Assembly: GCA_000787465.1 (NCBI GenBank)
Contig: JSYX01000644.1
Span: 1-13,928, forward strand
From: Thermomucor indicae-seudaticae
Taxonomy: Eukaryota > Mucoromycota > Mucoromycetes > Mucorales > Lichtheimiaceae
Direction of reading: 5' to 3'
DNA: 13,928 nucleotides
The position numbers and the translations under genes were made by a program. Within the stretch, counting starts at the first letter, position 1; each line of letters starts with the position of its first letter. The notes under the pieces are model-generated. The model worked only from the letters and a program-made list of their open reading frames with translations, was not told the origin of the DNA and searched no databases. Positions 1 through 7,894 of this stretch are shown here, in pieces.

Positions 1-100
1 ATCGAAGAAAAAGACACGCCATTGAAAGCATGTAATGACAACCATAATTGAGGAATATTTATTTTGTCAAATACGCGTATCTAATAAGTCATCTGCGAAG

Positions 101-402
101 CATTGCTACAGTACATCATGGAGGACCCGGCGTTGGCGAAGAGATGTGCACATATCCGCGTTGTCCCGATGTTGCCTTTTCTTATCATGTTCTCTTTACT
201 GGGAACTATGTTCTGATGAGTGATTCACACCTTGGCAACCTTGGCCCGCTATGTAGAAAAGGTACGTCTATTTTGTTTTACTAATTTGAGAAGGATTGAG
301 CTCCCAGGTGGCAATGAGAAAGTGAAGCCCTCTGGTATCTGCTTTACGGTTTACAATCAATACTGTAAAGTTATATCGAAGATATCTAGGGCTGCGTATT
401 AG
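101..402 (+). CDS. 3' part of small cysteine-containing protein, two exons visible
   Basis: The frame runs through an exon ending at 261 (donor GTACGT), skips a 46-nt intron at 262-307 (ACTAAT branch-like sequence, acceptor CCCAG), and continues in frame from 308 to a TAG at 400-402. A poly(A) signal follows 52 nt later. The upstream boundary is uncertain: acceptor-like AGs lie at 99-100 and 110-111, and an in-frame ATG is at 144, so the 5' end may be off the window. The visible product has cysteines at CTYPRC, LCRK, GICF and QYCK. The stretch GNYVLMSDSHLGNLGP followed by NEKVKPSG...FTVYNQ faintly resembles one beta/gamma-crystallin Greek-key unit; that is only an inference from pattern. No signal peptide is visible. 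Function unknown. Confidence 0.4.
262..307 (+). other. Predicted intron of the 5' partial gene
   Basis: A 46-nt GT...AG interval with donor GTACGT, an internal ACTAAT and acceptor CCCAG. Removing it joins two open frames at phase 1, while reading through it hits a stop at 282-284. It is short, but similar to the other introns proposed in this window. Confidence 0.45.
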
Positions 403-453
403 AGATGGCCAGCCGATTAATGCATTGCTTTCATATTATGGTTATTATTATTC

Positions 454-459
454 AATAAA
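454..459 (+). terminator. Poly(A) signal AATAAA for the 5' partial gene
   Basis: A canonical AATAAA in AT-rich sequence, 52 nt after the predicted stop at 402, which supports a real transcript end here. Confidence 0.45.
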
Positions 460-545
460 AAACTCATTACCATTGTTATTAAAACCATATTTGTTCTGCT
501 TTGGTCATGACTACTAGACGAGTACCGTCCTTCCCAACTGAGTTA

Positions 546-658
546 CTGCAAATCTACAGAATATCCCTGCATATCTCCATGTCTGCAAATCTACAAAATT
601 TTAATTTTTGGAGATTTGCAGACTTAGAGATAAGCAGACACAGAGTGTAGATTTTCAG
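546..658. repeat. Long imperfect inverted repeat (about 113 bp, foldback)
   Basis: The left arm 546-600 is the reverse complement of the right arm 601-658 along almost its whole length. It includes a perfect 12-bp core (GTCTGCAAATCT at 581-592 against AGATTTGCAGAC), an outer TATCTC/GAGATA pair, and a distal CTGCAAATCTACA pairing with TGTAGATTTTCAG at one mismatch. The loop is only a few AT bases. The 13-mer CTGCAAATCTACA also recurs directly at 546 and 582 with one period inside the arm. It could be a small foldback or MITE-like element or a structured transcript. I saw no convincing target-site duplication. It lies in a 390-bp stretch (403-795) with no gene I can support. Confidence 0.7.
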
Positions 659-795
659 CCAAAAAATTTTCCGTGGTGAATAGTGTGTGCCAAATGTGAA
701 AATGCTGGAATATCTCTTTTCGGAAATTTCCAGGAAGAAACCGAAGGAAGTTTAAAGTCTGGGGTCATGAACACCACTCGCGAAAGTGAATCGGG

Positions 796-1281
796 TTACA
801 GAATACGAATATAAAAGCGCGCTAGCCGTTTATCAAAAACACGCAACAAAAGCAGTAAGGAGCCCGGGACAATTATTGTAGCCTTGGTATTTTGCAACGG
901 GTATTGCTGTACAGGTACAATGAAGTGACTGTTTGTTATTATGTGCGCGCAATATGTAATGACATTAAATAGACTTCTGGCAGAAAAGATGCGCTCCACT
1001 TTTCTCGGCCACTTGTTACAACATTGTAGAATGTATCTTCCTTGCCAAACCCCTATAACGGTGGCCTTGATATGACAACTACGGTTCGAGGAACGATCAC
1101 AGAGAAAAGTTATCACAAGCATTGGACGTACCGAGATTTCGTCATAAAGTTTGGTTTCCTTTGTCACAAAGGTGATCTTTATTTCGCGTGGATATTCCCC
1201 AGTTATGAATTCAACGGCTTCATGGATTTCGCCGGCCGCGGTAAAATGAGGTAAATGAGCTGCGCAATAAGATTTAAACAA
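796..1281 (-). CDS. Unrecognised open frame, possible exon
   Basis: A 161-codon frame open on the minus strand that begins at a TTG, not an ATG, with the first internal ATG well inside. The first 110 residues look protein-like, with alternating beta-type and charged stretches such as PREIKITFVTKETKLYDE and HIKATVIGVWQGRY. The last part is rich in Ile and Leu and less convincing. No family is recognised, and no poly(A) signal was seen downstream on this strand. It may be one exon of a gene, a decayed fragment, or chance. Confidence 0.2.
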   Translation of the reverse strand: MFKSYCAAHLPHFTAAGEIHEAVEFITGEYPREIKITFVTKETKLYDEISVRPMLVITFLCDRSSNRSCHIKATVIGVWQGRYILQCCNKWPRKVERIFSARSLFNVITYCAHIITNSHFIVPVQQYPLQNTKATIIVPGSLLLLLRVFDKRLARFYIRIL

Positions 1282-1340
1282 ACAAACAGAGAGAAGTATC
1301 GTTTTAGCTTAAGATCGAACTGGCGGAGTCAAAATAGCAG

Positions 1341-1350
1341 TATATAAAAA
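1341..1350 (+). promoter_or_regulatory. TATA box, candidate promoter
   Basis: TATATAAAAA is followed about 30 nt later by a pyrimidine-rich TATTCACTCTTCACCC that would suit a transcription start. An open frame begins immediately after it and an AATAAA lies at 1863-1868, so the pieces of a short transcription unit are present. Confidence 0.4.
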
Positions 1351-1372
1351 GAAGCCGTCCGGTGGTGCTTGA

Positions 1373-1645
1373 TATTCACTCTTCACCCTTTATGTACCAG
1401 GATCCATAACAGCGACCCAACCATTATTTTCCGCTATATGTGCAATCTCTTTGTATAATCAATCACAGGAGCAGCAGCAGCTCGCGGCAGCGGGAGAAGA
1501 TACAATTGATCCCATTTGTCTCAATTGCCTCGTTGTCGACACAATATTTGGACAAACACAACAGCAGCAGCCAGAGGGATTCGTAGTGGATGTGATTGAT
1601 CCCCTGTCCAGAGCCCGCCTCATTTCTTCTGTCTTATGTTGTTGA
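1373..1645 (+). pseudogene. Glutamine-rich small frame without an in-frame ATG
   Basis: The frame is open for 90 codons between TGA at 1370 and TGA at 1643-1645, directly downstream of the TATA box. It encodes two short Gln runs (EQQQ and QTQQQQ, from CAG repeats) and two related segments, DTIDPICLNCLVVD and DVIDPLSRARL. It has no ATG: the nearby ATGs at 1392 and 1438 are in other frames and stop within seven codons. Either the start was lost by an indel near 1440-1465, or this is not coding. Product unrecognised. Confidence 0.25.
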
Positions 1646-1862
1646 TCTTTCACCCTCCCGGATCGCGTCATCTGAGAAAAGCACGTTAAATCGAAAAATG
1701 AAACAGAAGTGAGGAAGAAAGGGAAACTGTTACGTTGATTATTTGTAAAGAAGGAAATTCTCGGCTTGGATTGGGAGATCCTGTATATTAGGACTCCTCC
1801 CATGGCGTCATCGGCTACCTTTCTGCAACGCATTTACCGTATAAAGCGTCTTTTCTGCCAGG

Positions 1863-1868
1863 AATAAA
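1863..1868 (+). terminator. Candidate poly(A) signal AATAAA
   Basis: AATAAA followed by T-rich sequence, about 220 nt after the stop at 1645. It would end a transcript starting near the TATA box at 1341. Between 1646 and 2134 I see nothing else with support. Confidence 0.3.
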
Positions 1869-2743
1869 GGTTCTTTATTACTCTTCTTTCTTGTTTTTCA
1901 GAAATATCGAGACTTCGCTGTTACGTCGAAGTGAATATATCGGTTATCACCGTCAGCGTACTGTACGCCCGTAGCAAGTGCTACTTAATTGCCCCATAAC
2001 CAGGAACCGGTCATTCTCTTTAAAATTATTGTTTTTAAACCGCTCGATATCGTCATGTCATAAAGTTGCCAGACGGAGTGAAACGCTAAAAGGGGAGACA
2101 GAGGAAAAATATAACTAATCTTCTATCCAATCACTCCAGTTGAGCATCCACCGTCCGCACGCGATCTCAAAATCATTGCACCACTTCCGATCAGACAATC
2201 ATGCGCTTTAACGACAGAGGATTTTAGCCTTTTCAAAGGTTAATTAACCGTATTGATTTGGCATCATAAGTTGTTGCTATTGTCTCCGTAGCTTTTTGTT
2301 TGTTTCATTTATGCGTGGTTTATGCACTTTGTAGATCAACGCAAACCAGACATCTTTATGGCTTCCGCAGGCCGCCTAGGCGACATTGCGGATCACAAGA
2401 ATCGCGAGCATCACGCCTATACAATTATGAAATGGATTCTTCGTGCCTACGTCGTGCTGCACAGATCACAAGTCCGTTGTGATGCTTAATGTAGTCGTAG
2501 TCTCTATTAGTATCAATCAGAAAAGAGAAAAGCAGTTGCTGATGCGATACATTGACACGTTTTCGGTAATTGCTGGATATGAAATACGTAAATAGACGTC
2601 GTCTTGGCAGGCGATATTAGAATGTCGGCTGGACTGTCACAGTGCATTAAGGTCCAAAACAGAGATCATTTGCCAAAATCCGCGATACATCCCGTTATCG
2701 TTCCTTAATATGCAGGGAGAAGAGGCAGGAGAGTATCCGTCTT

Positions 2744-2752
2744 CTATTTATA
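2744..2752 (+). promoter_or_regulatory. TATA-like element upstream of orphan gene A
   Basis: TATTTATAG lies about 95 nt before the proposed start codon at 2845. The region 2135-2740 upstream has no convincing coding frame. It contains the block shared with copy B, including the 10-bp palindrome GTTAATTAAC at about 2240. Confidence 0.35.
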
Positions 2753-2844
2753 GCATGTTGGAAAATTGCGCCATCACATAAATACATGGCTTTGTCATCT
2801 TCCATGCGTGATTTCTTTTCCACTTCTACCTCGAAAAAGTCTCC

Positions 2845-3652
2845 ATGTCTTGCACATCCAAGAAAGCCATGTTACTTAACCTCGCCTTCTTACTCCTTAT
2901 TTGCAGCTTTATATTTTCGGCATATCACGCAAATAGTGAATGCCAGGACAGCGAAGAAAATGCTTACTGCTGCTATAAACAATTTAACCTCGTTGGTATA
3001 TTATTACCTGATGCTGTTTTTGCGTAAAATAGTGAAGACAGACAATATAGATACATCTCATTGACAAGTTCACGAGTGATCCTGCGCCTCCGCTGACTTT
3101 GCCAGTACCGGTTCCCATGTTGTCCGGCCTTCCGTCTCATTCACGTAGTCAGGTACCAATGAGTATGGGCGTTCTCCTGCGTTAGAGTGATCATTGACTA
3201 GGTTTATATTGTAGATGCCCGAAGACCAAGAAGAAGGTGAAGCCTCTTCAACTCCTACCATGCATTTGAAGTCTACCTTTGACAACCCGCCAACGTCTTT
3301 CTCTGGAGGAGCTCCTTCAGAATGCGAAAATCAAAAAACATTGCTCAGTGGAACTTGGGGTCCTGAGACTGATCATGAGACGGAAGATCAGGACGGGAAA
3401 AAAGACGACAGCAAGCTACCCCTTCCAGGCGGCGCGAAAACCGTTGCTTCTCAGTTTGATGAATCCACCAGCAATAGCAATGAAAACCTGGAGATCAAAT
3501 TGAAGGCGTTCATCAGGAACCAAATAGAGAAATTAAGGGAAGAATTTGAGCGTAAAATAGTAAACGAGTGTGAAAAACGCATGGAGCTGGAAAAATTAGT
3601 GAGCACCTTGGCGCAACAAGTGAAGCAGCTTCAAGCTCGGCTTCGACAATAA
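2845..3652 (+). CDS. Orphan secreted or membrane-anchored coiled-coil protein, copy A (three exons)
   Basis: Proposed exons are 2845-2991, 3051-3152 and 3215-3652, all joined at phase 0, giving 228 residues. Residues 10-26 form a hydrophobic stretch after two lysines, consistent with a signal peptide or membrane anchor. Then come C33, a YCCYKQ motif at 41-46, a Pro-rich segment, a long acidic Ser/Gly-rich linker, and a heptad-patterned coiled coil at about 173-228. Intron 2 (3153-3214, GTACCA...TTGTAG) is absent from copy B. The intron 1 donor that keeps frame is GTTGGT at 2992, weak but at exactly the position of copy B's GTGAGT; the stronger-looking GTATAT at 2996 gives an early stop. The stop codon TAA is part of the AATAAA. 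No family recognised. The homology to copy B supports the exon structure. Confidence 0.55.
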
Positions 3653-3653
3653 A
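3648..3653 (+). terminator. Poly(A) signal overlapping the stop codon of copy A
   Basis: AATAAA at 3648-3653 contains the TAA stop at 3650-3652. The same overlap occurs in copy B, so it is ancestral to the pair if functional. The 3' UTR would then be very short. Confidence 0.4.
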
Positions 3654-3659
3654 ACTGAC

Positions 3660-4464
3660 GAAAAGTTTATGCGAGCTTCTTCGCAATAGTCCTTGATATT
3701 GCTTTGCGTCGTGATATGGGCTATGGCAGTTATTCCATAATGAAAATTTCACGAAAGCTCTTAAGACTTACTCTGTTCCATCCAACATTTTCACTATGTC
3801 AGCATCCACTAAGGAGGAAGAGGACAGAATTCTTTCATTGACATAATTATTGACGTGATTGATCATCATGTGCTATATATGCCATAGGAAATGCATTTAG
3901 AAAATCCTATTAACGGTCAACAACGGATCAGGCACTAGGATCCTAACCTAAGTACCTTTGTGCGTCGGATAAACTAACACTGAAAAAGCAGGGCGGGAGA
4001 ACAAACACGACCTTCCCATTAGGATTTTCTTGGGACTCCGACTTACAGTGGCATAAAAGCCTAAAAATAAAAGCATGTGTCGTGGATATTTGTAACGGTG
4101 TTAATAGGGAAATACAAACTTTATCTTCTATGACATCGATTCGCCTCTTTGTTTAACGTGGCAAAGGTCGACCTGGAACAAAGGACAGACACGTGGAATG
4201 AAACAAAAGGGCTTCCCATTCCCAAAAAGTTCGCGATGTCGCTTCCGTAGAGACTTGAAGAGTGTTTTATTCTTAGTTCATTGTTTTTATCAACCTCAAA
4301 GGGATGAACAGCATCCTGCCTTCTTCCATGAAACAGAAATTTATACGATGCCAAGAGTAATGAACGCCATAAACGAGCAAGTTATTGACTAAGACATGCT
4401 TTTCGGTTTGTTGAAATGTGAAAAATTTCATTCGGTTGAGTCCTGTCGCAGTTGTTCACCAAAT
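3660..4464. other. Intergenic, no supported gene
   Basis: Open frames here are short and unconvincing on both strands. The only structure seen is a weak inverted pair, AGAAAATCCTATT near 3899 and AATAGGATTTTCT-like sequence near 4020, one or two mismatches apart, plus the short palindrome AAATGCATTT near 3890. I attach no function to either. Confidence 0.4.
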
Positions 4465-4557
4465 ATGGATAAGCTGCCGTCCGAAAAGCGTGGCAGATCC
4501 ACTATGGGAAACGGACCTAAAAAATATGGAGATTATATTCCAGAGATATGCGGATAA
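4465..4557 (+). CDS. Short basic ORF, possible gene or transposon fragment
   Basis: A 30-codon frame starting with ATG in the context AAATATGG. It encodes a basic, glycine-rich peptide (SEKRGRST, then GNGPKKYGDY) that ends at TAA. The composition recalls the N-terminal tails of fungal DNA-binding or Tc1-like transposase proteins, but no catalytic domain follows in any frame. It is probably a fragment or chance. Low confidence. Confidence 0.15.
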   Translation: MDKLPSEKRGRSTMGNGPKKYGDYIPEICG

Positions 4558-4597
4558 TGAACACTCTAATGTTAACCTTCGATTGCAAAAACTGAAC

Positions 4598-5361
4598 TTA
4601 TATATAGAGTAAATCATGATCGTACGGCATTTCTCTAGTACTGGTTTCTTCATATAATTCGCTATTCTTGGACCAGAAAAAGTACTGTCGATTTTTGTTC
4701 GTTAAAGCACGGCCGATGTAAGTGTCCAAGTCATGGACGCTGAAGACTTCCATCTTGGAGGCAGCTTGAGCAGTTTTGTAGGGCCAAGGCTCTCCAGGAT
4801 TCTGTGCAGTTTTGAATACTCCAACCAATGCAAGCAATTTCGGCTGAGTACAACCTTGGTACTTGTGACGGAAAAATTTTACTGGATTTTCACTAACGAA
4901 TAGCGCCTGGAGGCGCAGCTTTCGCGCACATTAAAAGTTTTTTACAGCTGGGCATCCCTTAATTTCACCTCGCTCTTCGCATTTACGCCGACCTTTTTCG
5001 CCATCTTTTTCTGCCAAATTCACTTTGCATTTAACGGACGCACTCGTCGAATGCTTCGCCGGGAATGCCAACTTTTCGCGAAGATTTAAGGAAGGCTGGT
5101 GACGATAAAGGCTTTCTGGTGCCCATCAAGGCTCTGTAGTTGTAAAGCTTCCGTTCTCGTGAACTGGGAACAGGAGGTCAGTAAGAGCGGGTGCACTCAA
5201 GCAACTGTTGATTACCCACTCTAGTCGTTCATCACCGACTTTTGCTCGGTTTTTGAGTCGTTTATCAATGGGGATACGAGCCTCCCGAGCGATGTATCCG
5301 CTCCAACTGCGAACGACTACCATCTTAAGGTGTGATTCGGTAGTATTGTTGCGCTCACGAC
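4598..5361 (-). pseudogene. Unrecognised protein-coding remnant with two in-frame stops
   Basis: One minus-strand frame stays protein-like for about 254 codons, interrupted only by TGA at 5126-5128 and TAA at 4931-4933. Its upstream edge is an acceptor-like TTTTTAG at about 5361, so an exon probably lies further upstream. Contents in order: a basic segment with an ATG at 5323 (RPIDKRLKNR-like), a Lys/Glu/Cys-rich segment with spaced cysteines, then a well-formed part with FFRHKYQGCTQPK, NPGEPWPYK, HDLDTYIG and QYFFWSKNSE. The TAA could be removed by a 39-nt GTAAAA...CCAG interval (4945 to 4907), but the TGA has no obvious intron. No family recognised. It faces away from the gene at 6103, and the transposon at 5451 may have cut off its 5' part. 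Confidence 0.45.
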
Positions 5362-5450
5362 GCTAAAAATATGAACAGCAATTTACATGGCGATGTCAAC
5401 GTAGAGCTGTTCGTTATTTGCTTCCAACCTTTTACAACGGTGAACAGCTA

Positions 5451-6096
5451 CAGAGGAACCCCGTTAATTTCAAGGCCAGGATTTTCGTTGAGACCTTGAA
5501 ATTAACGGTGGTTGAAAGTTAACGGGGTCAGTGCCTGAGGGTCAGAATGCACAATGCCTGACTGGTGCATTTGCCACATTGTTGGAACAATGACCTATTC
5601 AGCTTTTGTAAGAATGCTATGATAACAGACTAATACTGCTGCGCTGCATCCGTTGAGTCTGTACGATGATACAAGCAGAATAATAGCGATAGCGTTTCGG
5701 GAACCATCACAATGCAGCTCTATGGGTGCAACGGGATAAGCTTTGGGAAAGAGAAATTTTTTCTGAAGACGAGCTCGTACCTTCCCTGTACAGACCATAG
5801 AGTGATTAAATTTGTCACTGATTACTATAGCCTCCAGTACTTGTAATTGGTAACAGTGTGAGAACTCCGTTATGTGACCAGGAAAAGTCTTTCACTATAC
5901 ATAGCCTCAGATCACGACGTCATACAAAGCAAACTTTGGTGAAGAGCTTTAAGGGTTTCAACCCCTCCGAGTCCCTTGAAAGTGAAAATATTGAGGGATT
6001 GAAAATTTTCACTATGTCTTCTGGATATTTTTCAGAAGAACGTGAAAATAACGAGGGTTGAAAATTAACGAGGGTGAAATTAACGGGGTTCCTCTG
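5451..6096. mobile_element. Non-autonomous DNA transposon (MITE-like, TA target, Tc1/mariner-pogo type)
   Basis: The ends are perfect inverted repeats: CAGAGGAACCCCGTTAATTT plus CA at 5451-5472, and its exact reverse complement at 6075-6096. The element is flanked by TA at 5449-5450 and 6097-6098, the target duplication of the Tc1/mariner superfamily. Inside are further sub-terminal copies of the CGTTAATTTCAA motif: inverted pairs at 5464-5525 on the left and a ladder at about 5985-6090 on the right. The internal frames are short (for example 5595-5798 minus) and show no transposase motifs, so the element would need a transposase supplied in trans. The intact termini suggest a fairly young insertion. 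Confidence 0.85.
5985..6090. repeat. Sub-terminal repeat ladder in the transposon
   Basis: About five successive units of the form TGAAAAT followed by AACGAGGG-like sequence, with a period of roughly 16-19 nt, run into the right terminal repeat. One pair (GTGAAAAT...ATTTTCAC) is also inverted. Such arrays can be transposase-binding sites in DNA transposons; that role is inferred here. Confidence 0.55.
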
Positions 6097-6102
6097 TAGG
6101 CG

Positions 6103-7332
6103 ATGACACCTCGCCAGGAGAACGCCGACGATTTCGGGGAAGGTGGGTGCAGAGAGAGGATGGAATTTGGAGACAAAGTTGTCGTGTATATTCATGGTTT
6201 TCACCTAGGCCCGTCAACTCGACCTGTTGATGCCTACACCCCATCACAGGCAATTAGTTTTGCAAAGAAATTTGCAGACAACATGTAAGTATCCAGATTC
6301 TCAGCCCCGTCATTGATTCGTTTGCTTACCATTGATCCGTCCGTATTCGATGATAGCGTTGCCGGCGTTGGCATCCTGGACCTCGACGATGAGGCTGTCA
6401 CTTCCTTGGTCAAGAAGAAGAAGTGCAGCTACTGAGGAATTTGACGGGTACGCCAAAGCACAAACTGTCTCTGCCTTGTGAGCAGCTGTTGAAACAGATC
6501 GAAAACTGCGATGTCAGCGCCATGGTGTTATGTAAACTCATACAACAGGACGCCTTGGACGGGGCCACTTACGATCCATCATTGCACGCTGATCTCGGGT
6601 TCATCGAGAGCTTTGTGCGGCACTTGTAAGTTTCCTTCCGTCCAATTTGAGGAGATTGTTTGCTGACATCGCTTCATAGTTTGGATATTATCCAAAGCCC
6701 TCGGAACCCTCTCCAGGGCAAACTGCTTGAAAGATCCGCCGCCGTCAACACAACTATACATTTTGGACAAACTTTTTGTCAGCAGTAATGACAAAATTGA
6801 TTTACAATGGTAGGGTGTGACATCGAATATATAAGTTTTCATTGTTGCTAACACAACCTTTAATTTATTTACAGGATTGAAAGGCAAGCTGATGAAACTG
6901 GTGAGCGCAAGTGGGACGGAGTTGCTTTCACCCGCAGCAAGAACAAGCTGGTCGCGATGTTAATCGAGTTCTCTGGCAGCTTTCTCGCTAACGCAAACCA
7001 GGACAAGGCCGACAAGGATTACAAGAAGATCCTGCCAAACTTGAAAGTCGTCAACGACACTCGCGCGCACTTTTCGACGACCACATATTGCGTTCGCTTT
7101 ACCGATAAGGTCGACACACCCTCTTGGCTCGACATTATGCTAACTGGAGATTTTAGATCGGAAGCTTCTCTTTGAATCAATGGCGACTGTAACCGACAGC
7201 TTGCACGTGAAGAAGCACCATCTGTCCCTCGTGTGCCCATCTTCATCAACAGGACTGAAAGAGGCGATCACAAAGATGCAGTCGTTCTTTGACTGGAAAA
7301 AAGGGGTGCTTGCAATTGTCGAAAATCTCTAA
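6103..7332 (+). CDS. Lineage-specific fungal protein of unknown function, about four exons, probably frame-damaged
   Basis: Proposed exons: 6103-6284 (donor GTAAGT), 6357-6625 (donor GTAAGT), 6717-6809 (donor GTAGGG) and 6875-7332 (acceptor TTTACAG). The junctions 6625/6717 and 6809/6875 are in phase and give continuous protein: SFVRHL, then CLKDPPPST, NDKIDLQW, IERQADETGERKWDG. The core has KWDGVAF, then MLIEFSGSF, then DKADKDYKKILPNLK, a pattern I associate from memory with large uncharacterised Mucoromycota families. The C-terminus (LHVKKHHLSLVCPSS...FFDWKKGVLAIVENL) ends at TAA 7330-7332. Two frame changes are not explained by good splice sites: one near 6400-6435 (AAGAAG run) and one near 7105-7156. 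Either unusual introns or indels; it may be a pseudogene. The start ATG is only 6 bp after the transposon's right end. Confidence 0.5.
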
Positions 7333-7894
7333 ATGAACCTAGTGGTATGTCTATATATTGCTTTCGAAGGATCTTGGTGCTGACCACTTTCAGGTGTTTC
7401 CACTCAAGACCTTCCAGCGTCAAGATACCTTTTCTCCTCCCTCTCCGATTTCTATATCTTTTTCTAAACCTTCTCTACTCCAACGCGAAGTTCGCCTGTT
7501 ACCCCAATTTGTGATGCATTCCTCGAAAGGCTCAACCATCAAGAACTTTATCGTGTATATAGTCGATGTTTTCTCTCTCAAGCCATACTCATGTAAAGAG
7601 ACATTTTCTGTCACATTTTAGCCTCTCTATTCAAGTTTCGCAAACTACCCCGTCATCTGTATTTTCCCCAGACTACCCCTTTATCTGTATTGATTTCTTC
7701 GTGCATGACTGGTGATGGCATGGTCCATACTAGCAAACGGATGCAATTTCCTGTCCATCAAATGATCATGTCCGCCTTACGTGTCAAAGTCTTTGGTTGT
7801 AAACAAAGCTGCGAAAAAAGTATGGAAACCCTTGGATTCGAGTTTAAAGTTGGTTCTGCGAAACAATAAGTAGTCGAGTATACCGCATCAAGTA
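7333..7894. other. Intergenic between converging gene ends, no supported gene
   Basis: This lies between the 3' ends of the gene at 6103-7332 and the minus-strand transposase. Reading frames are pyrimidine-rich and not convincing as protein. I see no AATAAA for either gene. The only repeat is the direct pair at 7644-7691. Confidence 0.4.
7644..7691. repeat. Two direct copies of a 20-bp motif, period 28
   Basis: ACTACCCCGTCATCTGTATT at 7644-7663 recurs at 7672-7691 with only two mismatches. It lies about 200 bp beyond the transposase 3' end. Sub-terminal direct repeats are typical of CACTA-like elements, so it may mark the element's edge. No matching copy was found on the other side. Confidence 0.5.

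Larger units (their letters stand above)
2135..3659 (+). repeat. Duplicated locus, copy A (direct orientation)
   Basis: This segment is collinear with 12715-13868. Matching landmarks in the same order are: CAGTTGAG...CCACCGT at 2137 and 12717; CATGCGC at 2201 and 12782; GTTAATTAAC at about 2240 and 12827; CGCCTATAC at about 2416 and 12947; TTAATATGCA at about 2705 and 13147; the YCCY-coding exon; the intron with its GCGTAAAAT run; the ATACATCTC exon start; and the coiled-coil exon ending in an AATAAA. Divergence is substantial, so the duplication is not recent. Copy A is about 370 bp longer. Confidence 0.75.

Noticed and set aside
1459..1833. 124-codon minus-strand ORF with Cys and Ser runs
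   Set aside because: The runs are the antisense of CAG repeats; composition is low complexity and there is no promoter on that strand.
2786..3064. 92-codon ORF starting at ATG 2786
   Set aside because: It overlaps the exon conserved with copy B in another frame, and its own frame is not preserved in copy B.
3899..4033. Possible terminal inverted repeats AGAAAATCCTA...TAGGATTTTCT
   Set aside because: Short, AT-rich, with mismatches and no target duplication; chance pairing is likely.
5920..6204. 94-codon minus-strand ORF crossing the right end of the MITE
   Set aside because: It is a chimera of transposon terminal repeats and antisense of the first exon at 6103, with no independent support.
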